Assembly (NCBI GenBank): GCA_028289445.1
Contig: JANQPO010000012.1
Span: 1 to 64,000, forward strand
Origin: Tepidamorphaceae bacterium
GTDB lineage: Bacteria; Pseudomonadota; Alphaproteobacteria; Rhizobiales; JAKSCL01
Reading direction: 5' to 3'
Length of the DNA: 64,000 nt
Shown: positions 45,205 through 55,383 of the stretch, piece after piece
Layout of the letters: each line of letters starts with the position of its first letter
Numbering within the stretch: position 1 is the first letter of the stretch
Notes under the pieces: generated by a model
The model's input: only the letters and a program-made list of their open reading frames with translations
The model's database searches: none
Told to the model about the DNA's origin: nothing
Program-made: the position numbers and the translations under genes

Positions 45205-46080
45205 TTACTGATTGAGCACGCGTCCGGCAACCGCGTCCAGCTTTTTCAGGAGGTCCGGATCGCGCGCTTCCGGCGCCGTCATGATCGCGAAGTCGAGCGC
45301 CCTGTCAGACCCTCCGGAGCACGGCTGATGCTCGCGCGGCAGATCGGCGGCAAGCCGAGCAACAAGCCGCTGCGCGTTCTCGCGGTTCGCCTCCAAGACT
45401 TTCAAGATCGACGAAACATCGACCTCGCCGTGGTCGGGATGCCAGGAATCGTAGTCGGTCACCATTGCGACGGAGGCGTAACAAATCTCCGCCTCTCGGG
45501 CGAGCTTGGCCTCCGGCATGTTCGTCATGCCGATCACATCGCAGCCCCAGGCGCGATAAAGATTGGACTCCGCAAGCGTCGAAAACTGCGGCCCTTCCAT
45601 GATGAGGAAGGTGCCGCCCTTGTGGACTGGGATCGACTCGGCGACCGCGGCCTGAAACAAGCGCTCCTGAAGATCCGGGCTGATGGGATGGGCGCAGGAC
45701 ACATGGGCGACACAGCCGGCCCCGAAAAAGCTCTTCTCGCGCGCGAAGGTCCGGTCGATGAACTGATCGATGAGGACGAAATGGCCGGGCGCCAGTTCCT
45801 CGCGAAACGAGCCGCAGGCCGACAGCGAAATCGCATCCGTCACACCCGACCGTTTCAACGCGTCGATATTGGCGCGATAGTTGATGTCCGACGGCGAGAT
45901 CCGATGGCCCCGCCCATGACGGGGCAGAAAGACCATCGGCAAGCCTTCGTAATCGCAAAAGCACAACTCGTCGGAGGGCTCGCCCCACGGGGTCTCGACC
46001 GCACGCCATTCCTTGTTTTGAAGGCCAGGCATGTCGTAGATCCCGGACCCACCAATGATGCCCAGAACAGCTCGCGTCAT
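45205..46080 (-). CDS. mtnP: S-methyl-5'-thioadenosine phosphorylase
   Basis: A 291-residue trimeric purine phosphorylase that splits methylthioadenosine into adenine and methylthioribose-1-phosphate. It has LGIIGGSGIYDMPGLQN, PRHGRGHRISPSDINYRANI, LSACGSFREELAPGHFVLIDQFIDRT, MEGPQFSTLAES and MTNMPEAKLAREAEICYA. Next gene downstream (30 nt) is apt, consistent with adenine salvage. Confidence 0.95.
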   Translation of the reverse strand: MTRAVLGIIGGSGIYDMPGLQNKEWRAVETPWGEPSDELCFCDYEGLPMVFLPRHGRGHRISPSDINYRANIDALKRSGVTDAISLSACGSFREELAPGHFVLIDQFIDRTFAREKSFFGAGCVAHVSCAHPISPDLQERLFQAAVAESIPVHKGGTFLIMEGPQFSTLAESNLYRAWGCDVIGMTNMPEAKLAREAEICYASVAMVTDYDSWHPDHGEVDVSSILKVLEANRENAQRLVARLAADLPREHQPCSGGSDRALDFAIMTAPEARDPDLLKKLDAVAGRVLNQ

Positions 46081-46135
46081 GCTCTTTTCTCCCTCAACAC
46101 TCGAAATATCGCTGTAATGGCTGCCAACGCAGATA

Positions 46136-46156
46136 AGGGCCCCTTCCAGAGGCCCT
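46136..46156 (-). terminator. Weak terminator-like hairpin after petC
   Basis: AGGGCC/GGCCCT, 6-bp perfect stem with a 9-nt loop, 30 nt beyond the cytochrome c1 stop and before mtnP. Followed on the minus strand by TTATCT, not a clean T run. Confidence 0.35.
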
Positions 46157-46185
46157 CATCGAAAGATCGCCGTACCTAGGCTATC

Positions 46186-46977
46186 TCAATGGTCGATCGC
46201 CGACCAGATCTTGCGCTTCGTGAAGTAGAGCAGCGCGGACAGCAGGATGAGATAGATGATCACCTGGAAACCGATACGCTTGCGCTCTTCCATCTTCGGC
46301 TCAGCCGCCCACATCAAGAACGCCGAAACGTCCTTGGCGTAGTTGTCGACCGTCATGGGCGTCCCGTCGGTGTATTCAACGCCTTCATCGAAGAGCGGCG
46401 GCGCCATGGCGATCGCATGGCCGGGGAAGTAGTGATTATAGTATTTGTCCCCGACATCGACGCCGGCCGGCGGCTCGTCTTCATAGCCGACCATCAGCGA
46501 ATAAATGTAGTCCGTGCCACCGGCGCGGGCCTTGGCGATCACGGAGAAATCGGGTGGCACGGCGCCGCCATTGGCGGCCGCGGCCGCGTTCTCGTTCGGG
46601 AATGGCGACGGGAAACGGTCCTTTGGTTCGCCCGGCCGTTCGAACATATCACCCAGATCGTCCGGTCCGTCCTCGATGGTGTAGTCGGCCGCAATCACCT
46701 TGACCTGCTCTTCGGTGAAGCCTGGCCCGCCCGGATCGGCCAGATTGCGGAACGCGACCAGTTCCATTCCGTGACAGGCGGCGCAGGATTCCTTGTAGAC
46801 CTGGAAACCGCGCTGCAACTGTGCCCGGTCGAAGCGTCCGAACGGTCCTGAGAAACTCCAATCGACGGCGATCGGCGGTTCCGCCTCACCGGCGGCGTGC
46901 ACGACGCCAACTGCGCCAAGACCAAGCGCAACGCCGAGTACCGTAGCGAGCGCACGAAGACGTAAGGTCTTTATCAT
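46186..46977 (-). CDS. petC: Cytochrome c1 of the bc1 complex
   Basis: A 263-residue c-type cytochrome subunit that passes electrons from the Rieske protein to soluble cytochrome c. Signal peptide ends VVHAAG; the haem site is ESCAACHGME near residue 66, and the sixth ligand Met is in AIAMAPPLFDEG. A C-terminal membrane anchor (IGFQVIIYLILLSALLYF) holds it in place. Last gene of petABC, 14 nt after petB. Confidence 0.96.
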   Translation of the reverse strand: MIKTLRLRALATVLGVALGLGAVGVVHAAGEAEPPIAVDWSFSGPFGRFDRAQLQRGFQVYKESCAACHGMELVAFRNLADPGGPGFTEEQVKVIAADYTIEDGPDDLGDMFERPGEPKDRFPSPFPNENAAAAANGGAVPPDFSVIAKARAGGTDYIYSLMVGYEDEPPAGVDVGDKYYNHYFPGHAIAMAPPLFDEGVEYTDGTPMTVDNYAKDVSAFLMWAAEPKMEERKRIGFQVIIYLILLSALLYFTKRKIWSAIDH

Positions 46978-46991
46978 GTTCGGCAGTCTCC

Positions 46992-48284
46992 TTACGCCTT
47001 GCTTTCGGGCGCCGCAGTGGCGCCGCTTGCGGCAGCACCTGCCATGCCGCCGCCGCCATTCTTACCAAGGACCGATTCCGTGATGCTGTTCGGCAAGGGT
47101 TTCGTCTTTTCAAACAAGCCGAGCAGCGGCAAAACGGCGAGGAAGAAGAGGAAATACATCGTCGTCAGGATCCGTGCAGCGATCACGTACCCTCCCTCGG
47201 CGGGCTGGGCGCCCAGATAGCCGAGACCAAGGCACACGACGACGAAAATCCAGAAGAACTGCTTGAACAGCGGCCTGTAGGCGCCGGAGCGCACCTTGGA
47301 CGTGTCGAGCCATGGCAAGATGAACAGGACACCGATCGAGCCGAACATCAAGAGCACCCCGCCAAGCTTCGACGGAACGGCGCGCAAGATCGCGTAGAAC
47401 GGCAGCAGATACCATTCCGGCACGATATGCGCCGGCGTCACCAGCGGATTGGCTTTGATGTAGTTGTCGGTGTGGCCGAGGATATTGGGCGCATAGAACA
47501 CGAACGCCGCGAACAGGATCATGAAGAGGACAAGCGCGAAGGCATCCTTCATCGTGATGTAGGGATGGAACGGCAGCGTATCCTGCTTGGTCTTCACCGA
47601 GACGCCTGTTGGATTGTTGTTACCCGGAACATGCAACGCCCAGATATGCAAGATTACCACGCCGGCAATCATGAACGGCAGCAAGTAGTGCAGCGAGAAG
47701 AAGCGGTTGAGCGTCGGATTGCCGACCGCGAAGCCGCCGAGCAGCCAGGTCGTGATCCAGTCGCCGACGAGCGGCAGCGCGCCGACGAGGTTAATGATCA
47801 CCGTGGCGCCCCAGAACGACATCTGCCCCCACGGCAGCACATAGCCCATGAAGGCCGTGGCCATCATCAACAAGAAGATGATGACGCCCAGGATCCATAG
47901 CACCTCGCGCGGCGCCTTATAGGAGCCGTAGTAGAGCCCCCTGAACATGTGGATGTAGACGGCCAAGAAGAACATCGACGCGCCGTTGGAGTGCACATAG
48001 CGGATGAGCCAACCGTAATTGACGTTACGCATGATGTGCTCGACGCTGTTGAACGCCATATCGACATTGGCCGTGTAATGCATGGCCAGCACGATGCCGG
48101 TGATGATCTGAACGACGAGACAGAACGACAAAATCCCGCCGAACGTCCAGAAATAGTTGAGGTTGCGTGGGGTTGGGTAGGCGATTGCCGTTGGATAGAG
48201 GAAACCCCAGATCGGCAGGCGCGCTTCCATCCATTTCATGAAGGCGCTTTGCGGAACGTATTTTTCGCTCGGAATCGGGCTCAT
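46992..48284 (-). CDS. petB: Cytochrome b of the bc1 complex
   Basis: A 430-residue membrane protein with eight predicted helices carrying haems bL and bH and both quinone sites. Landmarks are [77 protein letters not shown] and [14 protein letters not shown], which includes the Qo PEWY motif. It has an Ala/Gly-rich C-terminal tail. Middle gene of the petABC operon. Confidence 0.97.
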   Translation of the reverse strand: MSPIPSEKYVPQSAFMKWMEARLPIWGFLYPTAIAYPTPRNLNYFWTFGGILSFCLVVQIITGIVLAMHYTANVDMAFNSVEHIMRNVNYGWLIRYVHSNGASMFFLAVYIHMFRGLYYGSYKAPREVLWILGVIIFLLMMATAFMGYVLPWGQMSFWGATVIINLVGALPLVGDWITTWLLGGFAVGNPTLNRFFSLHYLLPFMIAGVVILHIWALHVPGNNNPTGVSVKTKQDTLPFHPYITMKDAFALVLFMILFAAFVFYAPNILGHTDNYIKANPLVTPAHIVPEWYLLPFYAILRAVPSKLGGVLLMFGSIGVLFILPWLDTSKVRSGAYRPLFKQFFWIFVVVCLGLGYLGAQPAEGGYVIAARILTTMYFLFFLAVLPLLGLFEKTKPLPNSITESVLGKNGGGGMAGAAASGATAAPESKA

Positions 48285-48299
48285 CGGTCGTCCTTGTTA

Positions 48300-48842
48300 T
48301 CAGCCGATGCGGACCGTTGTATCGGTCAGGAAGGTGTATTCGGGGATTTCGAGGTTTGCCGGTGCCGGACCTTTGCGGATACGTCCCGACGTGTCGTAGT
48401 GCGAACCATGACACGGGCAGAACCAGCCGTTGTATTCCCCTGCCTCGCCGAGCGGGATACAGCCCAGATGCGTGCACACGCCGACCATGATCAAGAGGTT
48501 CCCATTGTCCGGCGTGGCGCGTTCTTCGTCGGTCTGTGGGTCGGGCAGATCATCGAGCGGAACGGCCTTTGCGGCTTCCACTTCCTCGTCTGTCCGATTG
48601 CGGATGAAGACGGGCTTGCCGCGCCACATCACACGGATCGACTGGCCGGGTTCGATGGCGCCGATATCGACCTCGACCGACGCGAGGGCCTTGGTTGAAG
48701 CGTCCGGATTCATTTGATGAATCAGCGGCCAAGCCACCGCGCCCACACCGACCGCGGCGACCGCCCCGGTGGTCACATAAAGAAAGTCGCGGCGTGTCGG
48801 CTCTTGGCCGGCTCCGTCTGCAGTGGAATCCGTCGCGCTCAC
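48300..48842 (-). CDS. petA: Rieske iron-sulfur subunit of the bc1 complex
   Basis: A 180-residue subunit. A twin-Arg-type N-terminus (PTRRDFLYVTTGAVAAVGVGAVAWPLI) acts as signal and anchor. The 2Fe-2S ligands are in CTHLGCIPL and CPCHGSHYD, followed by GPAPANLEIPEY. First gene of petABC. The MarR/OmpR PetP/PetR-like pair elsewhere in this window may control this operon. Confidence 0.97.
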   Translation of the reverse strand: MSATDSTADGAGQEPTRRDFLYVTTGAVAAVGVGAVAWPLIHQMNPDASTKALASVEVDIGAIEPGQSIRVMWRGKPVFIRNRTDEEVEAAKAVPLDDLPDPQTDEERATPDNGNLLIMVGVCTHLGCIPLGEAGEYNGWFCPCHGSHYDTSGRIRKGPAPANLEIPEYTFLTDTTVRIG

Positions 48843-49038
48843 GCTTTTCGTCCCTCTAATCTTACCGACTGCCAGCAGGCTAGAACACTTCTAGGATGTG
48901 CCTAACGTCCAAGGCACTGTCAAGCCCGCCGATCGGATGCTAAAGCCGGAGCTGAGATCGACATTGCACCTCCACGAGCGGTTGTCCAGTGTTGCCGCGT
49001 CAAGAAACCACAGTGGTATCGAAAGTCTTGGAAATCCC

Positions 49039-49506
49039 GTGCGAATCGTCCTGTTTCAGCCTGATATTCCCCAAAATACCGGCACGATCCTGCGCATGGC
49101 CGCCTGTTTCGGTCTGGCGGTCGATATCATCGAGCCGGCGGGGTTCAACACCTCCGATCGCGCGTTTCGCCGCGCCGGGCTCGATTATCTGGACCATGTG
49201 GACATCCACCGTCACGAGTCCACCAGCGCCTTCGAGGACTGGCGGCGCAAATCGGGCCATCGCCTGGTGCTCATGACGACGCGTGGCGATATACCGCACC
49301 ATGCCTTTGACTATCGCGCCGATGACCTGCTCATGTTCGGCCGCGAAAGCGCCGGCGTTCCCGAGCGCATGCACGAGGCCGCCGATGCGCGGGTCGTCAT
49401 CCCGATGCGCGCGGGCCTGCGCTCGCTTAATGTGGCGGTCAGCGCGGCGATCGTGACGGCCGAAGCCATGCGCCAGACAGGATTGTTCGATAAGGAGAAA
49501 TCATGA
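49039..49506 (+). CDS. trmL: tRNA (cytidine(34)-2'-O)-methyltransferase
   Basis: A 155-residue SPOUT methyltransferase acting on wobble position 34 of tRNA-Leu species. The deep knot is [25 protein letters not shown] and [15 protein letters not shown] 49039 with GGAAA about 7 nt upstream gives the normal length; the in-frame upstream stretch has no protein character. It is divergent from petABC. Stop overlaps the hemF start (ATGA). Confidence 0.92.
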   Translation: MRIVLFQPDIPQNTGTILRMAACFGLAVDIIEPAGFNTSDRAFRRAGLDYLDHVDIHRHESTSAFEDWRRKSGHRLVLMTTRGDIPHHAFDYRADDLLMFGRESAGVPERMHEAADARVVIPMRAGLRSLNVAVSAAIVTAEAMRQTGLFDKEKS

Positions 49507-50384
49507 TGGGGATAGCGACGGCGGACCGCAAGGATACGGCACGCGCCTGGTTCGAGACGCTACGCGACCAGATCACCGCCGCGTTCGAGACCGTCGAGGA
49601 CGATCTGACCGGGCCGCATGCCGATCGCGAGCCCGGTCGGTTCGTGCGTACGCCGTGGTCGCGCACCGACCATTCCGGCGATCCGGGCGGCGGCGGTGTC
49701 ATGGCGCTGATGCATGGACGTGTCTTTGAGAAAGTCGGTGTACACGTGTCCACTGTCCACGGCACGTTCGCGCCGGAGTTCGCCAAGACGATTCCCGGCG
49801 CTGAAACCGATCCTCGTTTCTGGGCGTCGGGGATTTCCTTGATCGCCCATCCCTGGAATCCCAATGTCCCGGCCGTCCACATGAACACTCGCATGGTCGA
49901 GACGACGAAAACCTGGTTCGGCGGCGGCGCCGACCTGACCCCGGTGCTGGATCGGCGGCGCACCCAGGACGATCCGGACTCAATCGCCTTTCACGCCGCC
50001 ATGCGGGCGCCGTGCGAAGAGCATGAGCGCGACTATGCCGAGTACAAGGACTGGTGCGACCGCTACTTCCATCTCGCCCACCGCGACGAACCGCGCGGCA
50101 TTGGCGGCATCTTCTACGATCGCTTGGACAGCGGCGACTGGGACGCCGATTTCGCCTTTACCCAAGCCGTGGGTAGCGCGTTTCTAGGCATCTATCCGGG
50201 TCTGGTGCGAGGCAACTTCAACACGGCCTGGACCGAAGACGACCGCGAGGAACAGCTCATCCGGCGCGGGCGCTATGTCGAGTTCAACCTGATCTATGAT
50301 CGCGGCACACTGTTCGGCCTGAAAACCGGCGGCAATGTCGATTCGATCCTGTCGTCGATGCCGCCTACGGTCCGCTGGCCTTAG
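49503..50384 (+). CDS. hemF: Oxygen-dependent coproporphyrinogen III oxidase
   Basis: A 293-residue haem-synthesis enzyme converting coproporphyrinogen III to protoporphyrinogen IX with O2. It has [36 protein letters not shown] (aerobic HemF motif), [28 protein letters not shown] and [28 protein letters not shown] overlap with trmL. Its presence indicates an aerobic life style. Overlaps the converging small membrane gene by 20 nt. Confidence 0.96.
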   Translation: MMGIATADRKDTARAWFETLRDQITAAFETVEDDLTGPHADREPGRFVRTPWSRTDHSGDPGGGGVMALMHGRVFEKVGVHVSTVHGTFAPEFAKTIPGAETDPRFWASGISLIAHPWNPNVPAVHMNTRMVETTKTWFGGGADLTPVLDRRRTQDDPDSIAFHAAMRAPCEEHERDYAEYKDWCDRYFHLAHRDEPRGIGGIFYDRLDSGDWDADFAFTQAVGSAFLGIYPGLVRGNFNTAWTEDDREEQLIRRGRYVEFNLIYDRGTLFGLKTGGNVDSILSSMPPTVRWP

Positions 50385-50580
50385 ACTTTCGCAAGAACAC
50401 ATAGCCGATACCGAAATCGAAGCCCGCGACGACGAACAGCATCCCAATGACGAGCGTGCGCGTGCCACCGTCAAGCCCGGCGCCGACATTGGCGTTGAAG
50501 AGAAAGGCCAGCGCGAAGAGCGCCAGCACAACGCCGGAGGCGAACAGCAGATAGGCGATCATGCGATAGGGCGCGCTCAT
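50365..50580 (-). CDS. Small two-helix membrane protein, hypothetical
   Basis: A 71-residue protein with two membrane helices (about 7-27 and 42-61), a short acidic-free loop and a basic C-terminus (LRKSKASGP). No family recognised. ATG 50580 overlaps the cca stop (ATGA), strongly supporting translation with cca. The 3' end overlaps hemF on the other strand. Confidence 0.65.
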   Translation of the reverse strand: MSAPYRMIAYLLFASGVVLALFALAFLFNANVGAGLDGGTRTLVIGMLFVVAGFDFGIGYVFLRKSKASGP

Positions 50581-51794
50581 GTGGCCTCCGCCTTCATCCA
50601 ATCGGTCATGACCCCGATCAGCGTTTCCCGATCGGCGGTAAAATCGCTGTCCGTCCATGCGCGGCGCGCCGCGTCGAGCGCCGCGCCGGTCTTCGGCCCT
50701 TCGGGGACACCGGCGATCAGAGCGTCGCGACCGCCGACGGGAAACGATGGCGGGTTATAGGTGTTGGCAAGGGCCAAGAAATCAGAAAGCCTTGGATCAT
50801 CAGCGGCTTGTCCCGCATGTGCCCAAGCGACAAGGAGTCGATCCGCGTAGCACTCGGGCGCTTCGACGATCAGCGCACGGGCATCCCGTTCGTCACGCGG
50901 CAACCGCGCATCCGATAGCCCCCCGATCCGCTTGGCCTCCGCATTCGAGAGACGCAAGCGGTCGCGCAGATCGGCACCTTTGATCAGCACACCAAGACGC
51001 AAGACGGCGTCGACATTCAGCGCCTGCGTCGCTTCGATCTCGACCAGCCTGCTGAGCGCGCCCAGGTCTCCCGGCTGACCGAGGATTGCCGCAAGGATCG
51101 AAGCATCGGCCATTGCCGTCAAAGCCGTCAGCGGCTGTGGCGCGGCCAAAAGCCGAAGGAACTCGCGCCCGACCCGCTCCGCCGAGAGACGTTCAAGACC
51201 AGCCTTCTCCGCCGTGACAGCGTCAAGATCGGTGCGCTCGATTGCGCCACGGCCATACCAAGCGTGCATGCGAAAGAAGCGGAGAATGCGCAAATAGTCC
51301 TCGCGGATGCGGCTGACCGGGTCGCCGATGAACCGGACCCGCCCCCGCCGCGCGTCGTCCAGACCGCCGACCAAATCGAAAATCGCGCCGTTTTCATCCG
51401 CATAAAGCGCGTTCATGGTGAAATCGCGCCGCGCGGCGTCCGCCGCCCAATCGTCGGTGAAGGCGACGACGGCGTGACGCCCGTCGGTTTCGACGTCTTT
51501 GCGCAACGTCGTGACTTCGAATCCACGATGCGCGATCACGACAGTGACCGTGCCATGCTCGATCCCTGTCGGAACGGCCCTCAGCCCGGCATCCTGGACG
51601 CGTGCGATCACCTCGTCCGGCACAAGCGATGTCGCAAAGTCGAGATCCGCGACAGGCATCCCCAAGACAGCGTTGCGCACAGCCCCACCAACGATGCGCG
51701 TCCTGCCGGCGGCACCATCCAAAATCGCGAAAATCCGCTGAACAACGGGCTCGTGGAGCCAGTCGGCATCGCTCAGTCGCGCGTCCTCTGGCAC
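50577..51794 (-). CDS. cca: CCA tRNA nucleotidyltransferase
   Basis: A 405-residue class II nucleotidyltransferase adding or repairing the 3' CCA of tRNA, or poly(A) polymerase of the same family. It has the active-site RIVGGAVRNAVLGMPVADLDFAT with the DxD pair, the RRDFTMNALYAD motif, the template site EDYLRILRFFRMHAWYG and ERLSAERVGREFLRLL. Coupled downstream to a small membrane protein; DUF6111 and CoA pyrophosphatase genes precede it. Confidence 0.93.
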   Translation of the reverse strand: MPEDARLSDADWLHEPVVQRIFAILDGAAGRTRIVGGAVRNAVLGMPVADLDFATSLVPDEVIARVQDAGLRAVPTGIEHGTVTVVIAHRGFEVTTLRKDVETDGRHAVVAFTDDWAADAARRDFTMNALYADENGAIFDLVGGLDDARRGRVRFIGDPVSRIREDYLRILRFFRMHAWYGRGAIERTDLDAVTAEKAGLERLSAERVGREFLRLLAAPQPLTALTAMADASILAAILGQPGDLGALSRLVEIEATQALNVDAVLRLGVLIKGADLRDRLRLSNAEAKRIGGLSDARLPRDERDARALIVEAPECYADRLLVAWAHAGQAADDPRLSDFLALANTYNPPSFPVGGRDALIAGVPEGPKTGAALDAARRAWTDSDFTADRETLIGVMTDWMKAEAT

Positions 51795-51819
51795 CGTTCA
51801 ACCCTTTCAAATCAAATGA

Positions 51820-52083
51820 CTATTCGAAGCGTCCCGGAACGATCTTACCATCTTCATAGTGCGCTGGAACATAGGTTGAGCCCGGTGCGGCGCCATCGAA
51901 CACCGAAAGCGCGACCAGTCCCATGATCGCGAGCGCCAACCCGCCGATCACCAGCCAACTGGTCTTGCCCGACCAGCTCGCGGGATCGCCGACATCGGCG
52001 CGCTTCGTTAAATACAGATACCCCGCATAGACGGCGAACGGCAGAAGAAAGAGCAGCGCCTGGACAACGACCAGCCTCAGCAT
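51820..52083 (-). CDS. DUF6111 family membrane protein
   Basis: An 87-residue protein with two membrane helices (3-25 and 44-63) and a conserved C-terminus AAPGSTYVPAHYEDGKIVPGRFE, the hallmark of DUF6111. Found in Hyphomicrobiales between CoA pyrophosphatase and cca genes; function unknown. It overlaps the CoA pyrophosphatase 3' end by 7 nt. Confidence 0.88.
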   Translation of the reverse strand: MLRLVVVQALLFLLPFAVYAGYLYLTKRADVGDPASWSGKTSWLVIGGLALAIMGLVALSVFDGAAPGSTYVPAHYEDGKIVPGRFE

Positions 52084-52730
52084 TCGTCAAACAGCCTCTC
52101 ATACATGAGCCGGATGATTCCGGCGGTGACGCCCCAGATATAGTGTCGACCGTAGGGCATGACATAGTATCGGCGCTCGCCGCCCTGCCACTGTCTTGCG
52201 CTGATGGCATGGTTTTCCGGCGACATGAGAAAGCCAAGAGGAACATCAAAGACTTCCGCCACCTCGCTCGGATCCGGCTGAAATTCCTGGCCATTCGGAA
52301 TCAGTGCAACGACGGGATGCACGCGAAAGCCCGACGACGTGATGTAGGGATCGAGATAGCCAACCGGCGCGACGGTTGCCGGGTCGAGGCCGATTTCCTC
52401 CTCCGCTTCGCGCAAGGCGGCCGCGAGCGGCGTCGAATCGCTCGTTTCGACCTTGCCGCCGGGAAACGCCACCTGGCCGGCGTGGGACGGCAGGTGGTCG
52501 GTGCGGTGGGTGAGCACGACGCGGGCTTCCGATTCGGCGTCTCCGCCGATGATGGGAATGAGGACGGCAGCGGGGCGCAGGCTTTCCGGATCCTGGCGCG
52601 CCGTCCAGTCGGCATTCAGGTCATAGTCGCCGCGATGCCCGGACGGCGACTGCGGCCAGTCCAGACTGAGCCTGTGGCGGGCCGTTTCCGCAAGCATGGA
52701 CGATGAAAAACGCGAGGGCAGTTCAAGCAT
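52077..52730 (-). CDS. CoA pyrophosphatase-type NUDIX hydrolase
   Basis: A 217-residue NUDIX protein. The Nudix box is GGKVETSDSTPLAAALREAEEEIGL, preceded by the CoA-specific LTHRTDHLPSHAGQVAFPGG (NuCoA motif), so it likely splits CoA or acyl-CoA into 3',5'-ADP and phosphopantetheine. ATG 52730 is 1 nt after the DUF1285 stop. Part of a DUF1285-CoA pyrophosphatase-DUF6111-cca operon. Confidence 0.92.
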   Translation of the reverse strand: MLELPSRFSSSMLAETARHRLSLDWPQSPSGHRGDYDLNADWTARQDPESLRPAAVLIPIIGGDAESEARVVLTHRTDHLPSHAGQVAFPGGKVETSDSTPLAAALREAEEEIGLDPATVAPVGYLDPYITSSGFRVHPVVALIPNGQEFQPDPSEVAEVFDVPLGFLMSPENHAISARQWQGGERRYYVMPYGRHYIWGVTAGIIRLMYERLFDEC

Positions 52731-52731
52731 G

Positions 52732-53337
52732 TTAGCGCAAATGGGCAATCAGCACGGTATCGACAATCGGGAAAAACGTCCCAGACGACCAGACGCCGAA
52801 GCGCATCGCGCCGTCAACCTCATGGTCAACCCCTAACTCCACCAGATCGTAGAAGATCGGCCGCGCAATTTTAGCCTCCAGCCGGGCGCGCACGAGGCAA
52901 TAAGGCGTCACCTCGCCAACTTCGTCACCAGGCGTGAACCACATCGGGTTGTCGGGACCCGCGATCACCTCGTCGCCGACATTGGTCGTGAAGCGAATCA
53001 CCTGGTCGCGACCCTTGCCCTCAACCGCCATGGAGGTCGCGATGAACGGCACGTCTTCAACGGTGATTCCGATCTTCTCGACCGGCGTGACGAGGAAATA
53101 CTTGTCATCATCCTTGCGCAGAACCGTCGAAAACAGGCGCACCAGCGCCTCACGACCGATTGGCGTGCCGCAATAATACCAAAGGCCGTCAGACGCGATC
53201 CGCATGTCGAGATCGCCGCAAAACTCCGGATTCCACAAGTGGACAGGCGGCAGGCCGCGTTTGCCGGCCTTTCCGGCCTCAGTTGCGGCCTTTGTAAGCT
53301 CCGTCAGGGCTTGTGACGGATCGCTTTGACCGGTCAT
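52732..53337 (-). CDS. DUF1285 domain protein
   Basis: A 201-residue protein with the DUF1285 pattern PPVHLWNPEFCGDLDMRIASDGLWYYCGTPI GREALVRLFSTVLRKDDDKYFLVTPVEKIGI, ending in GTFFPIV. Structure and role unknown; conserved beside the CoA pyrophosphatase gene. ATG 53337 (MTGQSDPSQ) chosen; the further upstream frame is not protein-like. Divergent from the MoxR gene by 106 nt. Confidence 0.87.
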   Translation of the reverse strand: MTGQSDPSQALTELTKAATEAGKAGKRGLPPVHLWNPEFCGDLDMRIASDGLWYYCGTPIGREALVRLFSTVLRKDDDKYFLVTPVEKIGITVEDVPFIATSMAVEGKGRDQVIRFTTNVGDEVIAGPDNPMWFTPGDEVGEVTPYCLVRARLEAKIARPIFYDLVELGVDHEVDGAMRFGVWSSGTFFPIVDTVLIAHLR

Positions 53338-53443
53338 TGATCCTCTTTGCCCACCGACACGGCGGGTCCACAGTGTCGCACTCTCACCATTTCTTGTTCG
53401 CCCCCCTACTGATGTCGGGGACAAAGGCCTATACTATGCCACT

Positions 53444-54436
53444 ATGAGCACCGTCAGCGAAACCAGCGATATCCTGGACCGCGCCGAGGCCATCGCCGAG
53501 AAGATCGGCCGCGCGCGCTTAGAAATCAACTCGGTCATCTTCGGTCAAGACACCGTGATCGAACAGGCCTTGATCACCATCCTGGCCGGCGGCCACGCGC
53601 TGTTGGTCGGCGTTCCGGGCCTGGCGAAGACCCGCCTGATCGAGACGATGGGGATCGTGCTGGGCATGGACGCGCGCCGCGTCCAGTTCACGCCGGACCT
53701 GGTGGCCGCGGATATCCTGGGTTCGGAGGTCTTGGAGCAGGACGAGGCCGGAAAACGGCATTTCCGCTTCATCAAAGGGCCGATTTTCGCCCAGCTCCTC
53801 ATGGCCGACGAAATCAACCGCGCCAGCCCGCGCACGCAATCGGCCCTGCTTCAGGCCATGCAAGAATATCACGTCACTGTGTCGGGCGAATCCTACGACC
53901 TCCCCTCGCCGTTCCACGTTCTGGCGACCCAGAACCCGCTGGAGCAGGAAGGCACCTATCCGCTGCCGGAAGCCCAGCTCGACCGTTTCATCATGCAGAT
54001 CGACGTCGGCTATCCCGATCTGGCCGCCGAGCGCCGCATGTTGTTCGCGACGACCGGCTCCGACGAAGTGACGGCGAAGCCGGTGCTGACGACGGAGGAG
54101 CTAAAAAGCGCGCAGCGCATCGTTCGGCATATTCCCGTCGGCGATAGCGTCGTCGACGGCATTTTGGGCCTCGTGCGCTCGGCGCGACCCGACAGCGGCG
54201 AGGCCGAGATCGCCGAAGACATCGCCTGGGGGCCGGGGCCGCGCGCCAGCCAGGCGCTGATGCTCACCGCCAGGGCACGCGCCTTGCTCGATGGCCGTTT
54301 GTCGCCGTCCATGGACGATGTCGCGGCACTCGCCGAGCCTGTCCTGCAACACCGCATGGCGCTGAAGCCCGCGGCACGACGCGCCAGAAAGACCGTCAAG
54401 ACAGTTATCGCCGACTTGGTCGACAAGGCAGGCTGA
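53444..54436 (+). CDS. MoxR family AAA+ ATPase
   Basis: A 330-residue AAA+ ATPase. Walker A is GVPGLAKTRLIE, Walker B LLMADEINRASPRTQSALLQAMQE, and sensor 1 VLATQNPLEQEGTYPLPEAQLDRF. MoxR proteins act as chaperones with von Willebrand-type partners. First gene of a four-gene Bat-like operon (DUF58, BatA/DUF4159 and a large membrane protein follow). Confidence 0.94.
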   Translation: MSTVSETSDILDRAEAIAEKIGRARLEINSVIFGQDTVIEQALITILAGGHALLVGVPGLAKTRLIETMGIVLGMDARRVQFTPDLVAADILGSEVLEQDEAGKRHFRFIKGPIFAQLLMADEINRASPRTQSALLQAMQEYHVTVSGESYDLPSPFHVLATQNPLEQEGTYPLPEAQLDRFIMQIDVGYPDLAAERRMLFATTGSDEVTAKPVLTTEELKSAQRIVRHIPVGDSVVDGILGLVRSARPDSGEAEIAEDIAWGPGPRASQALMLTARARALLDGRLSPSMDDVAALAEPVLQHRMALKPAARRARKTVKTVIADLVDKAG

Positions 54437-54441
54437 TCCCG

Positions 54442-55383
54442 GTGGCCGTCGACCGCCCGCCCTATGATCAAGCAAGTGTGCTCGGCCTCGCGGGTGACGC
54501 CGACCTCTTGGCCTCAACGCTCGACGACATCGGCGTTCATGCCATCGAGCTGGCGCAAACCGTAGCGCCCGGCCTACACGGTCGCCGGCGTGCCGGCATC
54601 GGCGATACGTTTTGGGAATACCGCCACTTCGCCGAGGGCGACTATGCCCACCAGATCGACTGGCGCCGCTCTGGGCGCAGCGAACAAGGCCACTACTTCG
54701 TGCGCGAGAAGGAGTTCGAGACGGCGCAGACCGTGTGGTTGTGGCCGGACATGACATTATCCATGGGATTCCAGTCCGATCTGGCCGACACCGCGAAGAT
54801 CGATCGCGCGCTGCTCCTGCTTCTGGCCCTGGCGCAGCTTCTCGTGGCCGGAGGCGAGCGCGTCGCCCTGCCCGGCCCGATGGCGCCGAACGCTCATCGG
54901 CGCGCTCCGCGGCTGATCGCCGAGCACTTGGCGGCCGGCATGGAGGGCGCGCATACGCGTTTCCCGGCGACCGATCTCATCACGCCCGGCTCATCCTGTG
55001 TCATCTTCTCCGACTTCCTCGATCCGGTCGCCGGCATGGGCGAGACGCTGGCCGAAATCGCCGAAACGGGCGCGACGCTCCATCTGGTCGAAATCGCCGA
55101 TCCGGCCGAGGAGCTTCTGCCCTATGCTGGCCGGATCGAGTTCCAGTCGCTGGAGGGTGGACAACCCTATCTCGCCGGCAAGGCGGAAACTCTGCGCGAC
55201 GACTACACCTCGGCGCTGGCCGCCCACCGCGAGGCCCTGCGCCACACGGCAAACTTGCTTGGCGCATCGATCCTCTCGCACCGGACCGACCATAGCCCCG
55301 AGGCCGCGCTATTGGCGCTCGCGGCACGGATCTCGGAGGACGAGACCGACCTCTTTCATCTGCCGGCGGAGACGGCGGCGTGA
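54442..55383 (+). CDS. DUF58 domain protein
   Basis: A 313-residue protein with the DUF58 signature DYAHQIDWRRSGRSEQGHYF and a vWA-like tail without a complete MIDAS. GTG 54442, 5 nt after moxR. DUF58 proteins are standard MoxR partners. Its TGA overlaps the next start (GTGA). Confidence 0.9.
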   Translation: MAVDRPPYDQASVLGLAGDADLLASTLDDIGVHAIELAQTVAPGLHGRRRAGIGDTFWEYRHFAEGDYAHQIDWRRSGRSEQGHYFVREKEFETAQTVWLWPDMTLSMGFQSDLADTAKIDRALLLLLALAQLLVAGGERVALPGPMAPNAHRRAPRLIAEHLAAGMEGAHTRFPATDLITPGSSCVIFSDFLDPVAGMGETLAEIAETGATLHLVEIADPAEELLPYAGRIEFQSLEGGQPYLAGKAETLRDDYTSALAAHREALRHTANLLGASILSHRTDHSPEAALLALAARISEDETDLFHLPAETAA